In this document: positions 1 to 5,592 of the stretch, in pieces
Numbering within the stretch: position 1 is the stretch's first letter
Layout of the letters: each line of letters opens with the position of its first letter
From: Candidatus Zixiibacteriota bacterium
GTDB lineage: Bacteria; Zixibacteria; MSB-5A5; SM1-73
Length of the DNA: 6,442 bases
Direction: 5' to 3'
Assembly: GCA_029933635.1 (NCBI GenBank)
Contig: JAOZNS010000156.1
Coordinates: forward strand, 1-6,442
Notes under the pieces: model-generated
The model's input: only the letters and a program-made list of their open reading frames with translations
Told to the model about the DNA's origin: nothing
The model's database searches: none
Made by a program: the position numbers and the translations under genes

Positions 1-25
1 CACTACTTACAGAGATGAAAGGAAT

Positions 26-1345
26 TTATGGATGTTCTAAGTATTTCTGAGCCACCCTTAAAACGTCTTCCTTGGTGACCGCCTTTATGTTCTTCCGAAA
101 ATTCTTGATATAATCTTCGCCCAGATCATAAAGCTCCACGTTCAGAATCTGTGTGGCGATCTGTTCCGGGGTTTCAAACTGAAGGGGGAAATATCCGTTG
201 TAAAATGACTTGGTCTCCTCCAATTCTTTATCTGTTACCTTCTCCGTGCGAATTCTTCTTATCTGTTCAAGAATTGCCTCAATAGCCGGAGCGGTGGAAT
301 CGTTGCGGGTGAAGGTGCTAACCTGAAATGCCCCTCTCAATCGGTATGAATCGAAGCGGGAATGGATTCCATAGGTAAGCCCTCTTTTGGCTCTCACCTC
401 GTCCATCAGCCGGGAGGCAAATCCTCCCCCTCCCAAGATGTAATTCATCACCCTTATTGCAAAGTAATCCGGATTTTTCCTCTCGATGCCCAGATGTCCC
501 ACCCTTATGTAGGTTTGTGTCAGGTCCGGTTTATCCACCAGAAGTATCTGATGACCTTTTATTTCTGGAGGTTCAACCAGGCTGGGCGAAGGCACCTCTG
601 CCGATTTCCATTGCATGAACTTGGCTTTAACCTTCTTTATCGTCTCCTCAGTTTTTACATCCCCCACCACTGCTAAGATGGCGTTATTGGGGACATAATA
701 CTTTTGATGGAAGTTGAGGATATCATCCCTGGTTATAGTCCTTATGGTCTCCTCGGTTCCTTCGCTGGGACGACCATAGGGGTGATCCCCAAAGACGAAC
801 TTCCTGAATTTTTCGTCAGCCACGCTACCTGGATCATCCCTCTTCTGCTTTATACCTGCAAGAGTCTGCTTTCTTAACCTTTCGATCTCCTCCTGTTGGA
901 AGGTGGGATTAAGGATAATATCGGAAAGCAGATCTAACCCCACATCGAAGTGTTTGCTCAGCACCCGGCAGGTGGCGAAGGTGGCATCCAAACCAGCTCC
1001 AGCCCCTAAACTTCCTCCCACAAAATCTATCGTTTCGGCAATTTGAGTGGCACTTTTTGTTTTGGTTCCCTTGCGCAAAAGTCCTGCGGTGAGGTTGGCT
1101 AATCCCGCCTTATCAGGGGGATCACAGGCAGAGCCAGACTTCAAAACCAGACGAAAAGCCACCACCGGAAGCTCGTGGTGTTCGATCACTATCACCTTCA
1201 ATCCATTATCCAGGGTGGTCCTGTGTATGGGAGGAAGTTTTATCTCTTGCGCATAAGCAGTGAAGAGACTGCCAGAGATCAAAAAGATAAGGAAAGAAAA
1301 TATAAGAAACTGAACCAAAATGAGTTCAAATTTTTCCATCTTCAT
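26..1345 (-). CDS. Non-catalytic M16 family peptidase subunit (periplasmic)
   Basis: A 439-residue M16 (pitrilysin/processing-peptidase family) protein that has lost the zinc site. Where active members have HxxEH, this one reads A83-N-L-T-A87, inside the stretch GLANLTAGLLRKGTKT typical of the inactive subunits of two-gene M16B enzymes. The C-terminal half keeps the glycine-rich loop (LGGGGFASRL, about 304-313) and the Arg/Tyr pair (R312 and Y325 in RGLTY), which in this family helps bind substrate for the partner's active site. An N-terminal hydrophobic stretch (about 9-28) ends in A-Y-A|Q near residue 32, a good signal peptidase I site, so the protein is probably periplasmic. I chose the ATG at 1345 because GGGAG lies 7 nt upstream; a TTG at 1363 would add six residues with a poorly placed ribosome site. 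It starts 59 nt after the catalytic subunit gene and is presumably co-transcribed. Oddity: it stops at KYLEHP, before the last beta strand expected in this family. Family and subunit role are firm; substrate is unknown. Confidence 0.9.
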   Translation of the reverse strand: MKMEKFELILVQFLIFSFLIFLISGSLFTAYAQEIKLPPIHRTTLDNGLKVIVIEHHELPVVAFRLVLKSGSACDPPDKAGLANLTAGLLRKGTKTKSATQIAETIDFVGGSLGAGAGLDATFATCRVLSKHFDVGLDLLSDIILNPTFQQEEIERLRKQTLAGIKQKRDDPGSVADEKFRKFVFGDHPYGRPSEGTEETIRTITRDDILNFHQKYYVPNNAILAVVGDVKTEETIKKVKAKFMQWKSAEVPSPSLVEPPEIKGHQILLVDKPDLTQTYIRVGHLGIERKNPDYFAIRVMNYILGGGGFASRLMDEVRAKRGLTYGIHSRFDSYRLRGAFQVSTFTRNDSTAPAIEAILEQIRRIRTEKVTDKELEETKSFYNGYFPLQFETPEQIATQILNVELYDLGEDYIKNFRKNIKAVTKEDVLRVAQKYLEHP

Positions 1346-1352
1346 TTTTAAG

Positions 1353-1357
1353 CTCCC
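1353..1357 (-). promoter_or_regulatory. Ribosome binding site deciding the start of the inactive M16 subunit
   Basis: GGAG-type core GGGAG on the minus strand, 7 nt before the ATG at 1345. It favours that ATG over the upstream in-frame TTG at 1363, whose nearest purine-rich stretch (AAGGA) lies about 13 nt away. The shorter form also puts the signal peptide close to the N-terminus. Confidence 0.7.
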
Positions 1358-1404
1358 TTTCAAACTTTGAGGTGTTTCCTTTTATGCCGGTCAAGAGATC
1401 CCAT

Positions 1405-2751
1405 TTACTGAGAGGATGTTTGTCCTCCCGGCATCTCTGGAACCAGCACCGCTACGTTTCTGTTTTTCTTATCAAAATATGTTTTGGCTACCCGCATTAT
1501 ATCTTCTGCGGTAACTGCCTGATATTTGCTCGCTTCCTCAAACAGCTGAGAGTAGTCTCCCAGGATGGTTTGATAATATCCGATCTGGCTCCCCTTGTCG
1601 CTAACCGATTGAAGTCCAAATATGAACTCAGCCTCCAGCTGATTTTTCGCCTTCTGAAGCTCGATCGAATCGACCGGTTCTTCTTTGAGCTTCTCCACCT
1701 GGGCAAACAAGGTATCCTGTCCCTCCTCCGCCGTATGTCCCGGTTGCATTATGGCAAAGATGAAGAAAAGTCCCGGATCCTCCAGGGTGAAGCAATCCCC
1801 ATACACCACCAAGGCGGACTGATCCTGATACACCATCTTCTGATAGAGGCGCGAGCTTTCCCCCTTGAAAAGTATCCGGGCTGCCACGGTGAGGGGATAG
1901 ATGTCCGGATGACCGAACTCGGGGATGTGATACCCCACGATAAAGGCTGGTAGTTGACTTATCTTATGCACGTAGGCGATCCTCTCCCCTCTTTGTTCCG
2001 GCTCAACCGTTCTCACCTCTTTCGGGGGTGGTTGATTGGGAAGGTCGCCATAATACTTATTCAAAAGCTTCATCACCTCTTTAGGTTTAACGTCCCCCAC
2101 CACCACCGCGGTGGCATTGCTGGGAACGTAATAGCTTTTATAATGTTCCTTAAGATCATCTAAGGTTATGTTATCTAAATCAGACATGAAGCCGATCACA
2201 TGCCAGTGGTAGGGATGAGCTACGAAGGCGGTATTGAGCAACTGCTCGAACAAGGCTCCATAGGGGGAATTATCCACTCCCATTCTCCTCTCCTCCTTTA
2301 CCACCTCCCTTTCCGATGAAAAATTTTCCTGGGTGGGAGTTAAATTCTTCAACCTTTCCGCCTCCAGACTGATCGCCAGATTAAGCTTATCTGCGGAAAG
2401 CTTCTCCCAGTACATGGTATAGTCCATGGAGGTGCCCGCATTGTCTATACCACCGTTGGCCTGGATGATGCGAGAATGTTCCTCCGGACCCACGTTCTTT
2501 GATCCTTTGAACATCATGTGTTCACACAGATGAGAGATGCCGGTGATGCCGGGCTTTTCATTTTTTGATCCCACATGGAACCATACCTGGTAGCTTACCA
2601 CCGGTGCGGAATGATCCTCCGAGATCAGAACGGTCAGACCGTTATCCAAGACGTGCTTTTCCACTGGAAACTCGATCTGACCTGAGCTGACCTGACACAG
2701 GAAAACCAGGAACAGGATGATTAAAAATGATCTTTTTAAGAATTTGAACAT
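1405..2751 (-). CDS. Catalytic M16 zinc metallopeptidase subunit (periplasmic)
   Basis: A 448-residue M16B zinc peptidase. The inverted zinc motif HLCEH is at residues 74-78 (ligands H74 and H78, base E77), in the usual setting GISHLCEHMMFKGSKN. The third ligand is probably E154 in REVVKEERRM, 76 residues after H78, which is the family spacing. The N-terminal peptidase half is followed by the C-terminal M16 half from about residue 190 (YYVPSNATAVVVGDV). That half keeps the Arg of the substrate-binding Arg/Tyr pair (R301) but has Leu at the Tyr position (L314); the downstream gene supplies an intact pair. Residues 1-24 look like a signal peptide cleaved near SSG|Q. C20 is not in a convincing lipobox because a Leu precedes it, so a lipoprotein is unlikely. 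The start ATG has AGGAGG 5 nt upstream. Length and C-terminus are normal. Probable role: degradation or processing of peptides in the periplasm as a heterodimer with the downstream product; the substrate cannot be deduced. Confidence 0.94.
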   Translation of the reverse strand: MFKFLKRSFLIILFLVFLCQVSSGQIEFPVEKHVLDNGLTVLISEDHSAPVVSYQVWFHVGSKNEKPGITGISHLCEHMMFKGSKNVGPEEHSRIIQANGGIDNAGTSMDYTMYWEKLSADKLNLAISLEAERLKNLTPTQENFSSEREVVKEERRMGVDNSPYGALFEQLLNTAFVAHPYHWHVIGFMSDLDNITLDDLKEHYKSYYVPSNATAVVVGDVKPKEVMKLLNKYYGDLPNQPPPKEVRTVEPEQRGERIAYVHKISQLPAFIVGYHIPEFGHPDIYPLTVAARILFKGESSRLYQKMVYQDQSALVVYGDCFTLEDPGLFFIFAIMQPGHTAEEGQDTLFAQVEKLKEEPVDSIELQKAKNQLEAEFIFGLQSVSDKGSQIGYYQTILGDYSQLFEEASKYQAVTAEDIMRVAKTYFDKKNRNVAVLVPEMPGGQTSSQ

Positions 2752-2756
2752 GTCTC

Positions 2757-2762
2757 CCTCCT
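2757..2762 (-). promoter_or_regulatory. Ribosome binding site of the catalytic M16 gene
   Basis: A full AGGAGG on the minus strand, 5 nt before the ATG at 2751. It is the strongest Shine-Dalgarno sequence in the window and fixes this start. Confidence 0.75.
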
Positions 2763-2787
2763 AAGTTAAAGCTTGAAGTTTCACAAC

Positions 2788-2843
2788 CTCACCCCCTATC
2801 TACCGCTCTCCACTTTATGGAGAGGGGGACGGGGAAGAGAGGT
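2788..2843 (+). repeat. Dispersed palindromic GC-rich repeat, copy A
   Basis: A 56-bp imperfect palindrome that begins CTCACCCC, contains the hairpin CTCTCCA (2806-2812), loop CTTTA, TGGAGAG (2818-2824), continues with a G-rich run and ends AGAGAGGT. It matches copy B at 5532-5589 in order and sequence, with differences mainly in the loop and the G-rich arm. Pyrimidine-rich left arm and purine-rich right arm are typical of short interspersed REP-like elements seen between genes in many bacteria. No T-run follows on either strand, so it is not a standard terminator. If the promoter at 2895-2923 is used, this copy lies in the 5' leader of the M16 operon. Strand is arbitrary. Confidence 0.75.
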
Positions 2844-2857
2844 CATCTAAAATTTTA

Positions 2858-2874
2858 TCTCCTCTAAAAGGAGA
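2858..2874 (-). repeat. Short inverted repeat in the leader of the M16 operon
   Basis: TCTCCT (2858-2863), a 5-nt loop, then AGGAGA (2869-2874). In transcript sense the hairpin is followed by TAAAATTTTA and not a run of U, so a terminator reading is weak. It sits 14 bp to the right of repeat copy A and may be part of the same element, since its arms use the same CTCC/GGAG alphabet. Confidence 0.4.
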
Positions 2875-2894
2875 GAAAGAACAAATATTTTAAT

Positions 2895-2923
2895 AATATA
2901 TCGCATTTCTCATTTGATGTCAA
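2895..2923 (-). promoter_or_regulatory. Predicted sigma-70 type promoter of the M16 operon
   Basis: On the minus strand TTGACA (2923-2918, perfect -35 consensus) is followed after exactly 17 nt by TATATT (2900-2895, five of six matches to the -10 consensus). Transcription would start near 2888, giving a leader of about 137 nt before the ATG at 2751. The -35 box lies in the last codons of the sppA fusion gene (the ATT GAC ATC stretch) and the spacer contains its TGA stop. The M16 pair can therefore probably be expressed apart from sppA, although read-through from upstream is not excluded. Confidence 0.65.
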
Positions 2924-5336
2924 TGGTATAGGGCATAAGCAGAAGAATTTGGTCATCTGCGAAGATATTTTCCCCTTTCAGTTCTTTTATGATCGAATTC
3001 AGATCGGGTGAGGAGGAGAACATCGCTATCCAGTCCAAATCGAGGAAAGGCTTCCGCTTGGGGAATGTGACTATCTCCACCTCGGCATCTTCTGGCAAGC
3101 CCGCTTTTTCTTTGGCTATGGCTATTGCCAGATTCAACCCTCCCAGCTCATCCACAAGCCCGTTGTCCTTTGCCTGTCTTCCGGTCCATACTCTACCCTG
3201 CCCGATGGAGTCCACCTCTTCTTCAGACATCCCTCTTTCCTTTGCTACCTTACTGACGAAATCGAAGTAAGATTCTTCTATTTGTCTTCTGACCACCTTT
3301 CTTTCATCTTCATTGAATTCCCGTGTGGTGGTAAAGAAATCAGCACGCTTTCCTCTCTTGACGGTCTCGATGTTAAAACCAATCTTCTCATATAACCCTT
3401 CTAAGCTAACTTTTCCTGTTATTACGCCTATGGATCCGGTATAAGTTCCGGGCATACAGATGATGGTATCCGCGGCGCAGGAGATCCAGTATCCTCCTGA
3501 TCCAGCCACGTCCGACATGGAGACGATGACAGGTTTTTCCTTCTTGGTTTTTATTATCTCCCTCAGGATCACATCCGAGGCAATTCCGGAGCCACCGGGG
3601 CTATCCACCCGAAAGATCATGGCTTTGATCGTATTGTCCTCGCGGGCTTTTCTTATAGCCTGGGATATGGTCTCTGATCCCATGATATCTCCTAGAAAAA
3701 ACTCCTTTCCGCTCTCCCCGGAGGTGATCGTTCCGGTGGCGAAGATGATCGCAATCTTGGGAGGAATGGACCAGCTATACCTGAAATATCGCCTTCGATG
3801 ATAAGCTTGATAGGCAAGCTTTCTGGGTTTTGTGCCCACCATCTGCTCGATCAGCTCGTCTATCTGATCATAAAATAAGAGGGTATCCACCAGGTCTTGT
3901 TTCCACGCCTCAGAGGCGGTGAATGGTCCCTGATCGATTTTGGATTTGATCTCTTCTTGAGTCCATCCTCTGCTTTCAGCTATCTGGCTGATGATCTGAT
4001 CGTAAAAATCATCTAAAAGGGAGTTGACCATCTCCCGATGAGCCGGGGACATGCTCTCCCGGGTAACCAGATCAGAAGCTGTCTTGTAATCGCCGATATG
4101 CTCCAAATCGGCGACAATGCCCAGTTTATCCAAGGTTCCCTTTATGAAGGTAACCTCTGCCACAAGTCCGGTTAAAGAAAGATATCCGCTGGGCAACATC
4201 ACTATCTTGTCTGCTGCAGTGGCTAAATAATATTCCTTGTTCCCACCATATTCCATGAAGGCGATCACGATTTTACCATTCCTTTTGAAATCCAGGATCG
4301 CCTCTCTGATCTCCTGTGTTTTTGCCAGCCCCATATCGAAGGAATCGATGCGAAGCAACATCCCCTTGATGCTTTTATCTTCCTTTGCCCTGTTAATCTC
4401 AGTGAGCAAATCAAAGACCGTGGGCTTTTTCTTACCCAGCAAGCCCACCCGACTGTTTTCCTCAACGATCATGCCAGAAATTTTCAGCTCCAGAAAATTA
4501 TCCTTTCTTTCCAAGAGAGTGCGATATCTATAACGAGAAAGCACCGCATATACTGTTCCCTGCCCGTAATCGTAGTCTTTTGTGATGGAGTGATATGTTC
4601 CAGCTCCCAGATTGGGCAGGTTGATTCTCCCTCCAATCCCGAAATTGCCATCGCTGTCTATATCCCCAAAAAAGATGAAGCCATCCACCGGTTCAACTTC
4701 TGCCCTGAATCTGGTGGTGGCCTCCTTTGGCTTCTCATTCTGAGCAAAAGATGCATCTGCCGATAGGGTAAATCTGTCGCTTAAAAATCCCTGTGGAGGT
4801 CTGAAGGCTACACCGAGATCGTAGGAAATTTCCGTTTTCTTGCCGCAAGATTGAGGACGATTGAGATCCTTTGCCACAACTCCAACGGAGAGAAATTCAA
4901 AAGGTCGGGCAAGCAGTCCCAGCTTCCAAGATGAGAGTTTATCATAATCCTTATCACTTGATCCAAACCAACTATAGCTGGCTCCCCAAAAGAAACCATT
5001 CACAAATTTTCCCCCTCCACCCAAGGTGTATTTTCTATAGGTCTGGGGGGTGATATTTCCCAACCACTCCACGGAAAAACCCAATCCCTCGGTGGAAAAG
5101 AACAAACCGTTGTCCCCTTCAAAGCTGGAGTCAGAAAAGGTGTGAAAAAAGCCGGTCTGAAAACCTCTTTCAAGCCCCAATCCTGCAGGATTGAACTTTA
5201 TTGCGGAAATATCATCTGGGGTGGCCACAGAGATGTAAGGGAGAACGAAGCTCTCCGTGGGTGATTGATAGCAGAATCCAGAGGAAATAAATAATAAAGA
5301 CGAAATAATACCTGCAAGAAAAAGATTTTTACTCAT
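2910..5336 (-). CDS. sppA: SppA-type signal peptide peptidase fused to an N-terminal beta-barrel-like region
   Basis: An 808-residue protein, well above the roughly 600 of E. coli SppA. Residues 1-22 form a signal peptide (cleavage probably near GFC|Y). Residues about 23-275 are strand-rich: alternating polar/aromatic segments, Gly/Phe/Tyr/Trp-rich, with an NPAGL motif (49-53) seen in outer-membrane barrels of the FadL/PorV type. From about 280 come two ClpP-fold domains as in 67-kDa SppA. The first carries the presumed general base K418 (HIGDYKTASD, followed by MSPAHRE). The second has SPGGS (579-583), nucleophile S613 in AGSGGYW and TGSIGV (633-638). Ser and Lys are 195 residues apart, against 200 in E. 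coli (S409/K209). A tail of about 60 residues follows. The family cleaves leftover signal peptides in the membrane. I chose the ATG at 5336 (GGAGGG 5 nt upstream) over the TTG at 5387, which would put 17 extra residues before the signal peptide. The protease call is very secure; the barrel is inferred from sequence character. Confidence 0.93.
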   Translation of the reverse strand: MSKNLFLAGIISSLLFISSGFCYQSPTESFVLPYISVATPDDISAIKFNPAGLGLERGFQTGFFHTFSDSSFEGDNGLFFSTEGLGFSVEWLGNITPQTYRKYTLGGGGKFVNGFFWGASYSWFGSSDKDYDKLSSWKLGLLARPFEFLSVGVVAKDLNRPQSCGKKTEISYDLGVAFRPPQGFLSDRFTLSADASFAQNEKPKEATTRFRAEVEPVDGFIFFGDIDSDGNFGIGGRINLPNLGAGTYHSITKDYDYGQGTVYAVLSRYRYRTLLERKDNFLELKISGMIVEENSRVGLLGKKKPTVFDLLTEINRAKEDKSIKGMLLRIDSFDMGLAKTQEIREAILDFKRNGKIVIAFMEYGGNKEYYLATAADKIVMLPSGYLSLTGLVAEVTFIKGTLDKLGIVADLEHIGDYKTASDLVTRESMSPAHREMVNSLLDDFYDQIISQIAESRGWTQEEIKSKIDQGPFTASEAWKQDLVDTLLFYDQIDELIEQMVGTKPRKLAYQAYHRRRYFRYSWSIPPKIAIIFATGTITSGESGKEFFLGDIMGSETISQAIRKAREDNTIKAMIFRVDSPGGSGIASDVILREIIKTKKEKPVIVSMSDVAGSGGYWISCAADTIICMPGTYTGSIGVITGKVSLEGLYEKIGFNIETVKRGKRADFFTTTREFNEDERKVVRRQIEESYFDFVSKVAKERGMSEEEVDSIGQGRVWTGRQAKDNGLVDELGGLNLAIAIAKEKAGLPEDAEVEIVTFPKRKPFLDLDWIAMFSSSPDLNSIIKELKGENIFADDQILLLMPYTIDIK

Positions 5337-5341
5337 TTCAA

Positions 5342-5347
5342 CCCTCC
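5342..5347 (-). promoter_or_regulatory. Ribosome binding site deciding the start of the SppA fusion gene
   Basis: GGAGGG on the minus strand, 5 nt before the ATG at 5336. No comparable sequence precedes the longer-frame TTG at 5387. This supports a start where the signal peptide (MSKNLFLAGIISS) begins at residue 1. Confidence 0.75.
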
Positions 5348-5531
5348 AAGCAAGAATGAGATCTGTTGGTTTCGCAACTTTGAACAAGCAACTTGATTTT
5401 GTATTTCAATCAGCTCTTTAAACGGAGTGGATAAACCAGATTCTGAGGTTTTTAATCAAACTCGCCATCCCATGGATGTTCGCAGGATTTCATGATCAAT
5501 GTCGTTATAGATATGAATTCTCGGTGAATAT

Positions 5532-5589
5532 CTCACCCCTTGTCTCCCTCTCCATAGAATGGAGAGGGGGGAACAAAAGGGGGAGAGGT
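5532..5589 (+). repeat. Dispersed palindromic GC-rich repeat, copy B
   Basis: A 58-bp element with the same plan as copy A at 2788-2843: CTCACCCC at the left, a central hairpin, a G-rich arm, and GAGAGGT at the right. Here the hairpin is better: CCCTCTCCAT (5546-5555), loop AGA, ATGGAGAGGG (5559-5568), ten Watson-Crick pairs. It starts three bases beyond the stop codon of the DUF4097 gene. It could stabilise that mRNA's 3' end, but there is no T-run for intrinsic termination. Strand is arbitrary. Confidence 0.75.
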
Positions 5590-5592
5590 AAA

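Noticed and set aside
362..676. Plus-strand reading frame opposite the inactive M16 subunit
   Set aside because: Antisense shadow with low-complexity, Cys/His-rich translation and no family resemblance.
1346..1404. Separate promoter between the two M16 genes
   Set aside because: A TTGACC occurs on the minus strand but the sequence 17 nt on (CTCAAA) is no -10 box; the 59-nt gap fits co-transcription.
1372..1953. 193-codon plus-strand reading frame opposite the catalytic M16 gene
   Set aside because: It lies wholly antisense to a well-supported gene, has no recognisable domain and no convincing ribosome site; it reflects the base pattern of the M16 codons on the other strand.
2682..2751. Lipoprotein signal in the catalytic M16 subunit (C20)
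   Set aside because: The residue before the Cys is Leu and the one before that Phe, which does not fit a lipobox; an ordinary cleaved signal peptide is more likely.
3460..3801. Plus-strand reading frame opposite the SppA second domain
   Set aside because: Antisense to the catalytic region of SppA, whose motifs explain the sequence fully.
5532..5589. Intrinsic terminator after the DUF4097 gene
   Set aside because: The hairpin is strong but is not followed by a T-run in the transcript direction, and the same element occurs upstream of the M16 genes; a dispersed repeat is the better reading.
2788..5589. CRISPR array from the two related repeats
   Set aside because: There are only two imperfect copies, 2.7 kb apart with genes between them, so no array.
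5337..5592. Promoter for the SppA fusion gene
   Set aside because: I looked on the minus strand for paired -35/-10 boxes. The best is TTGATT with TTTATC at 18 nt, only three of six matches at -10, and TATAAC near 5508 has no -35 partner. Not good enough to list.
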